DNA of 16,335 nt from Bolinopsis microptera (lineage: Eukaryota > Ctenophora > Tentaculata > Lobata > Bolinopsidae): contig NW_026971936.1 in the NCBI RefSeq assembly GCF_026151205.1, positions 1 through 16,335 of the forward strand. The letters are read 5' to 3'. Numbering within the stretch: position 1 is the stretch's first letter; every line of letters starts with the position of its first letter. The position numbers and the translations under genes were made by a program. Shown here piece after piece: positions 1 to 8,940 of the stretch. Below the pieces are notes generated by a model, which was not told where the DNA came from, did not search any database, and saw nothing but the letters and a program-made list of their open reading frames with translations.

Positions 1-2170
1 TAAGTTCCCCTTTTTTTTTAAAGTGCCCCCTCCATTTTTGTGGGGAAAGTGAAATAATTTTTTTTGCATATTTTTTTTAAAAACAAAGGGGAAAATGTTA
101 AAAACCTGAATTTGCTCAAACATTTTTGCCCTCAAAACCTAAAAAGGGAAAGTTTTCTAAACGCGAGGGTTTTTTTTTTTTCCAAGGTGAAAAAAAAAAT
201 TTTTTGGCCCAAAAAATTTTATTTTTTGACAATAAACTCAAAAAAAGGGAAAAAAGGAAAAATTTTTGATTTCTTGGGGAAAAAATTCCCTAGGAAGGGT
301 TTGGTAAGTGGAATTAAAAAACTGGGAAAAGGAAAATTTTTTTTTTACCTCCCACAAAAATCCATAAAATGTTCTACTTAGAATGGAAAAGCCCAAAAAT
401 TTTGATATTAAAAAATTTTCCTCAGCTTTTTCGGTTTCGTTTAGTTTTTTTTCCCTGTTTCACAATTCCCGGGGTTGAAAAAGAATGGTAAATTTTTTTT
501 TTGGGGAAAGTTGGGAAAAGCAGTAAAAATTTGCAAACAACTAAATAGATCCCAAATTTAACAAATTTATTCCCTGGGAGTTTTTTTAAAAAGCATTTCC
601 TTATTAAGTCCCCCCCCAATATTAAAACCTACAAGATCTAGTTCAGAACATAAATAAAAATTTTTTTGGGGGCAGTTTTAAAAAAAAAGTTAGAATTCGA
701 AACTTTCAATCTGTCCCCCGCATTTTTCTTCACTGATGCCTTTAAAAAATGAAAATTTCTTTTAAACCCCTGGCCCCCATTTTAAACATTACAGAACGAA
801 AAACTATTGGTTAAAAATTTCCCCAAAAAAAGAAAACCGCGGAAAAGGGGGGGGGGAAAACCCCCGTTTTTTCGAGAAACGCGGAAACCTTTTCCCCCAA
901 AAGCAGTGCCCAGTAAAACGTAAAAGGAAAAGATGAAAAACAAAAAAAAGGCGCTCCGCAGTTTTTTTAAGGAAAAACCCCCCAAAAAAAAGGGTGACTA
1001 TTTCCCCCCAGCGGTGGGTTAATGATAATACCCCCCTTTTTTTCCCTTTTTAAACCCCCCCGAGTGGGGAAAACTTTGAGCAGAAAAAAACCGGTTTTCG
1101 TTGGGACCCCAGTGGGAAAGATTGTTTTTTATGCATATTAAAGAAAACTATAAATTTTTTTTAGCAATCCCAATTGAAAAAAAATTTACAATAAAAACAA
1201 AAAAATTAAAAATATGTTTTAACAAAAATAAACCCAAAAATAAAGCGAGATGAAATCCCCAAGGTTTTTAATCAAAAATCAATAATCCAATTTTTATTTA
1301 CATTGAACAAACCATTTTTCCCGCCCTGGGGTTCGTTTTTTCACGGGTAAGGGGAAAACCACTTTTTTCCCCACAAAAGTAAAACCAAGAGAAAGAAAAG
1401 GAAAAGGGGGAAAAGAAGAAAAAGTCCGTCCCCCCAAAAAGCCCGAATTTTCCTTTCCCTTCAGGGGGAATTAAAACCACTTTTACCCATCCGAAAAAAA
1501 TAAAAATTCCCCCTTTTCGTTTAAAAAACACTTTTAAATCATCCCCGTCCCATTCAAAAAAAAACCCGTAAAAAAACCAAAAACAAAAAACCCCAAAAAA
1601 ATTTTTACACGTGTTGAAAAAAATAAACCAATTTTTGGGTTCCACAGGAAAGCTACAGAGTTTAGGTTTTAAAAACCTCAAAAAATCCCCTTGACACCCG
1701 CCCCCCCCAAAAAAGTTTCCCCCGGGATTTACAGCAAAAGAACCCTTTTTTCCCCCCAAAACTTCTTGGGGCCCAAAATCTTTTTTACGCGTTCCCCCAA
1801 AGGACCCAACTGCGAGGGGGTTGGTTAATAAATTTCCCCCTTGAAAATTTTTTTGAAAACAGTAAAAAGGGGGGCCCAAAATTCCCAAAAATTTTAATGG
1901 GGAAATGGACATCCCCCCCTGGGGGTTTTTTCCAAAACTGAAAAAATTAAAAAAAAAATTTAAAACCCGGTTTTTGTTTAAAAATTTTAAATTTTAAAAA
2001 AAGGTGTTTCCCCCCCATTAAGCTCCCCTTAACTTTGGGTTTCCAAAAGAAAATTCCCCCGAAATGGGAAAAACCCAAAATTTACCCCCGCCCCCAAATT
2101 TGTTTTGGGAACCGTCCCCCTTAAAAAACAACAAACACAAATTCTAATTTTTCCCCCTTTCCCCGAACAC
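1..2170. other. Homopolymer-saturated low-complexity stretch, no gene
   Basis: Runs of four to ten identical bases in all four letters follow one another with little other sequence between them, for example A/T blocks at 160-270 and C/G blocks at 840-900 and 1690-1760. The open frames here translate to Phe-, Lys- and Gly-rich strings that merely spell the runs (such as FFFF, KKKK and GGGG). They show no domain, no signal peptide and no consistent coding bias. True run lengths are probably wrong, so frames cannot be trusted. I see no gene, RNA or transposon that can be supported. Confidence 0.7.
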
Positions 2171-3320
2171 TTTTTTTTTTTTTGCCAGGTTAAAAGACCC
2201 GAAACCCCTCTTCCCCCGTTAAAAACCCCCCCCCCCCCCTAACGAGGCTCAAGCTCCCGGGGGCCCCCCCCGAAAACGGGACCCGATGGGGGAAAAGGGC
2301 CCCCCGGGTTTTTGAAAAACGCAAACAGCACGGACTCCCCCAAGCTCCGACGAAAAATTCACCCAAAATTCCCCACTCAAACCCCCCCACCCAGAAAATG
2401 TCGGGCTGTTTCCTCCAGCTGTTTTTTAAACAACAGACCCACCCAGAGGTTGGGGGGGGAAGAAAGGTGGTGATCCCTGAAGTTTTTTTTAAAAGGGGGA
2501 GTGGGGGGGGGTTTTGGGGAAGGGAAACCCAAAAAACCCCCAAGCAAACACACTAAAAAATTAGAGAAGGGGCCGGGAAAACAGTCGAGGGGCCGGGTTT
2601 TCCAGCCCCTTTAAAAATCTCATAAGAAAAAAACGCTTTTTACAGAAACAAGGGTTTTCAGAAAACCCAGACTCCCCCTAAAACCACACCCCCCAAGAAA
2701 ACTCCCGCAAGCCATCCCACAGTAAAAATCAGAAAGACCCTGTTTTTCCCCCTTTAAAAAACCCCTGGCAACAGGTTGACCCCTCCCCCCCCGTGAAAGG
2801 TTTGGGGCCCCTCGTGGGAACCACCGGAGGACTCCCCCGGAAAATTTTCCCCCAAAATGTAAAAATAAACCCCCTTTTTTCAGGCTTCAGCCCAACCGGT
2901 TTTTTCCCCCTCGCTTTTAAAACCCAAAACCCCCCCCACTTCCCCCCTTTTCCCGGGGACGTGGGAAAAAAAACCCCCCTCCCTTTCTCAACCAAACAAA
3001 ACCTCAATCCCCCCCAAAAACCTGTCCCTTAGTGGGGAAAATAGGCCCCCCCAAAAAAAAAAGGAAAACCGAATATACCGTAAAAAAAAACTTCAGATAA
3101 CCCTACAAAAATACAAGAAAGCTTGATAACTGGTTTTTTGGTGAGGGATGTGCACTGGTGGAGGAGACGGAAAAGGCCCAGTGAACAGAGGCCCAGCCCC
3201 CTTTTAAAACTTTCCGAGGAAAAACCCCTTTTTACTGGCCAGATACCCCTTCCCCCTCCCAAAACAATGTTTGAAATAAAACCCCAAAAGGTGAGCAATT
3301 TTAAAGGGGTTTTTTGAACC
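2171..3320. other. GC-richer homopolymer-smeared stretch, no gene supported
   Basis: This part has the same run-dominated texture as its left neighbour but more C and G, with C runs at 2226-2239 and around 2769. Several frames on both strands are open at once (minus 2190-2543, minus 2729-3007, plus 2793-3032), which is what stop-free C and G runs produce by themselves. A short interval at about 3120-3200 has a more normal base pattern but matches nothing I recognise. A GC-rich exon or promoter could lie underneath, but the sequence as given does not show one. Confidence 0.6.
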
Positions 3321-4627
3321 GGGGGCGAGTTGAAGAAACCTTAAGCAGGACAATTCCCCCCAAAGTTGGGGGGTTTTAAATTGAACGGTTCCCCCAAAAC
3401 CCTATTCTCATAATTACAAAAAATGGTTTGGGGGGCCTGGAACTTTTTTTCCCCCGGGGTGATTTAGGGTTTAAGAAAAAGGGTTAAGGAGAAAAGATTT
3501 TTTAAAAAAATTTGAGGGAATTTGCCTTCCAGGTGAAAAACAGATTTTGGAAAATTCCCCCCCGTCCCCACCCCCAAGCTTTTTTAAAACTCAAAATTTT
3601 TAAAAGAATTTGGAAAGTTAGAATGGTGGTTTTTTTTTGAAGATTTAAAAATACAAACCAGAGTGGTTTTGGGACCCCTAATTGGGAAAACTGAATCCCA
3701 AAAAAATTTTTAAATTTTAAAAAAAGGGGGAATTTCCGAAGGACGAAAGGGTTTCCTCCAAGGAAAATGAAAGAAAGACAATCTCCCCAAGAGATTTTAA
3801 AAAACCCTTGGGGGGCCTAAGGAGAGGAAAAAAGATTCTCTTTTAAATTTTAAAAAAATTTACCCAACGTTTTTTTTTGACTTTGATTTTTGGGGAAAAA
3901 AAAAACCCAAAAAAAACCCCCCCCGGAACAGCCCCCGTTTTGACCCTTCGAAAAAATGACACCGGCCCCCTTTTTAAACTGAAAAATGTTATTTTCGATT
4001 TTTTTAAAATTTTTGTTTTTTAAAAATGGTTGGGGTCCCCCCCCCTTTTTGTTTTAATTTTCAAAAAAAATTATAAATTAAAATTCTTTTTCCTTTGAAA
4101 ATTTCCCCCCAAATTTTTTTCGAACCTTTTTTTAAATTTTATCCCCGTTCCCCCACGGTTTTTTTTTGAAAACGAAGGGTTTTTTATTTATTAGCGGAGT
4201 TTTTTTCCAAAGTAAAACCAAAAAAATCTAATAAGATTTTTTTTCCTGAGTAAAAATTATTGTTTTTTGGGAAACGTTAAACAAACCCATAATTAATTTC
4301 CCCAAGAAAACCCCTTTCCAAAATTTTTTCAAAAAATAAAAACCCCCCTAACTTTTTAATTTTACCTTGGAAAAAAATTTTGGGATGCCGGTTTTTTTTT
4401 TATTGGGGAAAAATTGTTTTTTTTTAATTATCCCCCGCCTTTTAAAAAACCCCAAAAATTAAGAAAAAAAAACAAATACAAAGTACAAAAAGAAAAATCA
4501 AAATTTTTTCCCCAAAACCCAAAAAACGCAAAATTTTTGAACCATTTTTTCCCTTTTCATTAAATAATCCCATTAAACATTTTATTCGTAAAAATCAAAT
4601 GAAAATGCCCCCGATTCCCCAAGGGTT
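3321..4627. other. AT-rich homopolymer-smeared stretch, no gene
   Basis: Long A and T runs alternate with shorter C and G runs. No frame longer than about 60 codons is present. Many short A/T palindromes occur, as expected by chance in such composition. Nothing else can be called. Confidence 0.65.
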
Positions 4628-5632
4628 CCCCCCAAACCAATTCCCCAACTTCCTCAAAAAACTAAAATCGGGCCCCAAAACCCCCAAACTTTTTCACAAC
4701 CCCCAACTCTAAACTTCCCCCCAAACCCAACTCCCAACTTCTCACAACCCCAAACCCCTAACTTCCCCACCACAAAAACTCAACTTTTCCCCCACAACCC
4801 AACTCACCCCTTCCCCCCAAAACCCAACCCCTCAAAAATTCCCCCACAAAAACCCAAACCCCTTTTAAAATTCTCACAACCCAAAATCCCAAAAACCCCC
4901 ACTACCCAACCAACTTCCCTTTACAACCCCCAAACCCCACCTTCTCATCCCAACCTAAAAATTCCCCCACAACAAAACTCAACCCTTTCTCACAACCCCA
5001 CCTCCCTTCTTTCAAAACCCAAACCCCTAACTTCTCACTACCCCCAAACCCAACTTTTTCAAAAACCCAAACCAACTTTCCCCCCCTTACCCCCCAACCC
5101 TCCCAACTTTTTCCCCAAAACCCCAAAATCCAAAATTCTCCAAAACCCCCCCCTTTTAACTTTTTCTCAAAAAACCCCCAACCCCTAAAAATTTTTCCTC
5201 AAAACCCCCCAACTCCCCCAAACCCCCCCCACAAACCCCCCCCTAACTTTTCCAAACCCCCAAACCCAACTTCCCCAACCCCCCCCCCTAACTTCTCAGT
5301 TTCTCACAAACCCAACCCTAACTTTTCCCCCCAAAACAACCCCCCCAAACCCCCCACAACCAAAACCCCCAACTTCCTCCAAACCAACTCAAAAATTCTC
5401 ACAACCCAACCAATCCCCCCTCACTTACCCAACCTAACTCTCCCCAAACCCAACTCCCCAAAATTCTCCCCAACCCCAACCTACCTTTTCCACCCAAAAA
5501 AAAACTCCTAACCCCCAATTTCCCCCCTCCTCACAACCCAAACCCCTTTAAAATTCCCCCCACTACCCAACCCCCTTTTTAACTTCCCCCCAACCCAAAC
5601 CCCCTTTTAACTTAAACCCCCAACTCCCCCCC
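4628..5632. repeat. Degenerate C-rich minisatellite, unit about 22 bases
   Basis: The whole kilobase is built from variants of a unit with the core AACTTCTCAC followed by an A/C spacer such as AACCCCAAACCCCT. Good copies of the core are near 4733, 5030 and 5290; others drift to AACTTTTCCCC or AAAATTCTCAC. I count about 20 AACTT cores by eye and can split the tract into roughly 30 units of uneven length (about 16 to 45 bases), so copies are diverged or indel-damaged. The + strand is nearly devoid of G: after the GGG at 4670-4672 the only G up to 5633 is at 5299. The complementary strand is therefore a dense series of G runs, which could form G-quadruplexes, with i-motif potential on the + strand (inference). 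The minus-strand frame at 4902-5126 is just the translated repeat (Gly, Trp and Val rich). CCCTAA-like hexamers occur but never as a pure telomeric array. Confidence 0.85.
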
Positions 5633-6056
5633 AGGGGGGGAACAAAAGGCAAAAAAACAGAGAAACCGAGCCTTCCCCCCGCCCCCGGGGTTTTCCCTCC
5701 CCCCCACCACCTGACCAAAAGCTTTGAGCCTCCGAAGTTTCATTTCCAGGACCTGGCCCGGGGCGGGCCCCCCAATCCACCCTGGACCCAAAACAGCGGC
5801 CCCCTGAAACCTGTAAAAAAGAAAAAAGGGGTTTTTAAAAAAGATCACGGGGAAGCGGGTGGAAAAGGCGGGGGAGGGGAAGGAACCCCCGGGAAAAAGG
5901 ATTGTGTTGTATTTTGAGGGGAGCGGGGAACTAATGCTTTTGTTTCCCTGGTGCGGGGAGGTGAATTGGTTGGTGTCCCCATCACTAAAAGGTAAAACTA
6001 GGTGGGAGAGTGGTGGCCCTCTAAACTTCTTTTCATGATTGAAGTATCAGAAATGA
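5633..6056. other. G-rich flank of the minisatellite, no gene
   Basis: Composition flips abruptly: a G run starts at 5634, directly after the C-rich array. A GC-rich block at about 5675-5800 follows, then a purine- and G-rich tract at about 5848-5910. A minus-strand frame covers 5612-5848 but begins inside a homopolymer-rich part, ends in the repeat, and has no recognisable domain. The segment around 5725-5750 faintly resembles the tail of a mammalian MIR element, too weakly to call. Confidence 0.5.
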
Positions 6057-6860
6057 AACCATATGAATGGGACCGGTACCCCCAAAAGTTTTTATGTTAA
6101 GCGCTCCCCCATTCCATTGGCATTAAACCAGGGAGGAGGGGTAAAAAGGGGTTATTCCCAATTTTTTCACGGCGAAAAATATCGGTGGCGCCCACAGACA
6201 AGTTCCCCACCCCCCACCCTCTATCCCCCCAATGGCCCCGGAAAAACAAGCTATCGGGTACTTCCCCCCAGAATGTGGGAAGGGATTCCCTACTCACCCT
6301 ATCAACGATCTCCCCACCAACCCGTAACGGAAAAAAAATGGTGTGTTTTTTTCCTAAAAAGGACTGCCCGCAGGCCAACACCGTATTGAGCAGGAGCTGA
6401 AAACCTGAAACCACATGGGAAATAGCCCCACCACTTACACCGACAGCTGAGAAAGTTTACCAGCCTCTTAAAAGCTAGATATTTTTGGACCCAGTGAATT
6501 CGGAGTTTTTTGTCCCCCCCTTATTGGGAAGATTATATTTTTAACAGAAACAATGAGGTTGGAGGCCCCCCCGGCCCTCTCCTTATTACTCGTTTAATAG
6601 AACCCACCCAACGAAAGAGTACTGAAATAACTACATATGCTTTTACCCCTGCGGAATTCCTGGTGGGCGGGGAATCTTGTCCCGCACTTTTTAGAACAGA
6701 TGGTTCGTGAAAGAAACCCTTTAGCCCCCTGAAAGCCCCTTGTGGAAACGTGTTTTTAGCAGCGCTATGTCCCAAACCCCGGTCCCCCCCCCCCCTGTTC
6801 ATAACATACAAGGCCCCTACCCTCTTATGCCAAGGTTTTGCACCCCTCCCAAATTGCCCT

Positions 6861-6990
6861 TACGAGGGAAACAGTGGCTTTGGCGATTGGAAGTATTCAG
6901 AGCCGCCGCCATCAGATCGTGGGCGGAGTTGGGCGAGTTTCCAAACGGAGGGTTGTCGAGCGCTGCCTTGGGTTTTGACAAGGATAACGA
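6861..6990. promoter_or_regulatory. Small CpG-dense patch, possible promoter or first-exon region
   Basis: Eleven CpG dinucleotides occur in 130 bases (at 6863, 6884, 6904, 6907, 6918, 6924, 6934, 6946, 6957, 6961 and 6988), nine of them within 6884-6961. The flanks, especially the AT-rich DNA from 7182 on, carry far fewer. In animals, such patches often mark transcription start regions. Two GGGCG-type boxes (6921-6925 and 6931-6935) resemble GC boxes in part. No TATA-like element is placed convincingly. The patch is much shorter than a standard CpG island, so this is suggestive only. Confidence 0.25.
6864..6912 (-). CDS. Candidate first coding exon on the minus strand, 16 codons plus 1 base
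   Basis: On the minus strand an ATG at 6912 opens with the codons GCG GCG GCT, giving MAAALNTSNRQSHCFP, and runs to a GTAAGG splice-donor-like hexamer at 6863-6858. Met followed by an Ala run encoded by GCG is a common pattern for vertebrate first exons in CpG-dense promoters (general knowledge), and this one sits in the centre of the CpG patch. The base after the ATG is G, which fits a Kozak context, but position -3 is C, which does not. The frame is also open upstream of the ATG, to about 7026, so the start is not forced. The remainder of such a gene would lie at lower coordinates, in damaged sequence where I cannot find further exons. I do not recognise the peptide. Chance is a serious alternative. 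Confidence 0.17.
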
Positions 6991-7181
6991 GCCTTGTCCA
7001 CCCCCCCTGGAAACCCCTCTGCCCAAAGAAATTGAAGGGAAAGTGGACAGAAGAGGATTGGGTGGAAGGAAGTAAAAATTTTTTTCAAAGAGAAGGACTA
7101 GGGCGTGGGGGAGGCCATTTGAAAAACTTGACCTATAATACCTTTTTTGGTGGGTTTCTGACCTGGGTGAAAAATTTTTAA

Positions 7182-7602
7182 GGGGAACATTCCCTGTAAT
7201 TATAATTCCTTTAGGTCAAAATGTTTTATTATATATTGTGGTTAGATAATAGCCCTGGGTAATCCATAATAATGAGTTTATTTCCGGAAATGTATAGTGC
7301 ATTACGTTTGTTTTGATAGGAAATCTTAGAGAAATGTAATAAAAAGTATTTAAAATGCAGATTCTTGATTACAAAAAACAATAGATTTACAAGTGTGTTT
7401 TATAAATGTTTTTTTTGCTATTCCCTCTAAATCAAAAAATATTTCAGGAATTTTTACCTCAGGCTCAAGCAATGTTCAACATTTTTTTTTCCAGTTTTTG
7501 CCCCAAATTATAATTATAAACCCTTTGAACCCCAGACGTTAAAAATGATTTTGCGGATGGTGTAAATTTGTCCCCTTTTTATAGGCAAGCCGGATAGATC
7601 AA
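7182..7602. other. AT-rich non-coding DNA, nothing identified
   Basis: Base pattern is more natural than at the window ends, with fewer long runs and many short A/T words. No frame of note, RNA gene or transposon end is visible. It looks like intron or intergenic sequence. Confidence 0.6.
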
Positions 7603-7677
7603 AAATCTAGGCTTTATTTCCGGCTACAAAATGAAGCCCAATACAAATTGTGGAAACAATGGCCAAATCTAGGCTTT
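7603..7677 (+). repeat. 13-base direct repeat pair, 62 bases apart
   Basis: The word AAATCTAGGCTTT occurs at 7603-7615 and again at 7665-7677. The second copy forms the centre of a palindrome. No transposon body lies between the copies: only 49 bases separate them. A small local duplication is the simplest reading. Confidence 0.6.
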
Positions 7678-7683
7678 GGCCAT
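7659..7683. repeat. Palindrome with 9-base arms and 7-base loop
   Basis: ATGGCCAAA at 7659-7667 is matched exactly by TTTGGCCAT at 7675-7683 around the loop TCTAGGC. It could form a hairpin in RNA or DNA. No terminator-like T tract or neighbouring gene gives it a role. Confidence 0.7.
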
Positions 7684-8940
7684 CCAGAAAAAACCTGAAA
7701 CATCAAAAAAAAAACAAATAACTGTTATTGATATTGATTTTTAGATCAATTACAAGTTAACAACCCAAATGGGGTGGGCGAATCACTGGCTTGAGCAAAT
7801 TACGGTATTCCTCCCTTATCCTCCAATGATTGGAAGAAGGGGTTTTTTTATTTTTAAGTCCAATTTCTCCAAAAAAACTTGTAAGTATGAGAAAAAAATA
7901 CGAATTTTCCAGTAAATAAAATATATAATGGTCCCCAGGAAGGTTCCAGACCCGCCGATTGAATGGTTGAAATACCACAGGAGGAATTGGAAGCCAAGTA
8001 AACTAGATGACGACCACCCCTTCCCGTGCCGTAACCAACCAGGGCTCCTGCAAATTGGTTTGTTTTTTCCGACCTGTGGTCCCCAAGCTAATTTTAACAC
8101 TATTTGAAGAATGATCCTGTCCCGATAATCCTGAAAAGTTTTTTAATCCAACGTCCCTTTTTCGGAAAGTGTCCTTTCGAAGTCGTTTTTTTAAACTGTC
8201 CATCGATTAAGCTAGGGATGTTTTTCTCTTTATTTTTTTTTTTGAGAGAATTACTGGGGTGAATTATGAAAAGGGGTTAATGAACAATAAAGGTTTGTCT
8301 CAAGAAAACGGAAAAGAAAATGGATAATTTGAATGTAAAAGAAAAAACCGAACATTTGGAGGACCTGTCACCCAGGACCGCAACAAATTCCACCTGATGA
8401 AAATGGTGTGAACAAGGTTTTATCCGAGATAACACTTTTATTAATTTGGGAAAACAGCAACTCCTTAGAAGTATACGAAACAGTTCCTACAGTAAAAAAA
8501 GGTCTCCTTGTAATTTGCTCCCAATTCTCTTAGTTTTCTAAAGCAACCCGTTTCGTCAATTTTTTTTTCAAAAGCAATATTCCTAAACAGTGGGGATTTA
8601 AAATCAAGGCCGTTTTTTAGTGGGATTTTTGTTACCAAGTGAATTGGAACTGTAGGGTGGGCTAACTATGATTAAAAACAAGGGATGGTATAAATTATGC
8701 CAAGTTGTGGCCAAAAACAGCAGAGATTTGGAATTTTTTTTTTTGGTAAAATTCCTTCCTCCATGAAGAGCTCCCGTCCCACACCTTTAAAAGCCTGCAC
8801 GTTGGGGCCCCGAAAAGAATCCCCTCTCACATCCTCTTTTCCCATTAAACTGAACAATGCCCGACCGTCTGAAAAAAAAAAATCATTAGGAAATCGAAAA
8901 ATACATACGAAAGTTTAAAACCGATAAAAAACTGTTCCCC
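7684..8940. other. AT-rich DNA with short unassigned open stretches
   Basis: Several modest frames occur, notably minus 8003-8203 (66 codons, Lys/Arg-rich start, then a Ser/Gly/Thr-rich part), minus 7816-8100 and the overlapping pair plus 8697-8918 and minus 8672-8857. None has a recognisable motif, and those that overlap on opposite strands cannot all be real. The frames at 8003-8203 and 8672-8857 lie in slightly GC-richer pockets, so an exon is possible. A canonical AATAAA at about 8285 has no gene to serve. I call no gene here. Confidence 0.45.

Larger units (their letters stand above)
6057..7181 (+). pseudogene. Possible degraded or misread coding stretch, product unknown
   Basis: One plus-strand frame runs from just after a TGA at 6054 to a TAA at 7179-7181 with only four internal stops, at 6387, 6423, 6495 and 6708. 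The last segment alone is open for about 156 codons. Random sequence of this composition would be expected to carry clearly more stops over 375 codons. The translation is Pro-, Gly- and Lys-containing with no family signature, membrane segment or repeat that I can recognise; the C-terminal part includes TEEDWVEGSKNF. Against a real gene, other frames on both strands are also unusually open here (for example minus 6097-6414 and minus 6533-6811), as C and G runs suppress stops in every frame. It could be a pseudogene, an exon-bearing region read with errors, or composition alone. The CpG-dense patch and minus-strand candidate exon overlap its distal part, and not all of these can be right. Confidence 0.18.

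Noticed and set aside
1298-1912. Minus-strand open frame of 204 codons, the longest in the window
   Set aside because: It reads through homopolymer runs, giving Phe, Gly and Lys strings with no domain; the underlying run lengths are not credible.
4902-5126. Minus-strand open frame rich in Gly, Trp and Val, resembling a repetitive protein
   Set aside because: It lies wholly inside the minisatellite and is the repeat translated. Lack of stops follows from the base composition of the array.
4628-5632. Telomere or subtelomere array, because of CCCTAA-like words
   Set aside because: The words occur only within longer 22-base units, never as a run of hexamers.
4628-5632. CRISPR array
   Set aside because: Units are about 22 bases, diverged and without unique spacers of constant length; no cas-like genes are near.
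5720-5760. MIR-type SINE tail (GAGCCTC followed by a GTTTCAT-like word)
   Set aside because: Only a dozen or so bases agree, with inserted bases; the rest of the element is not visible.
8003-8203. Minus-strand frame starting MDSLKKRLRKDTF as part of a transposon protein
   Set aside because: No catalytic or DNA-binding motif can be seen and overlapping frames are equally open; similarity was only an impression.
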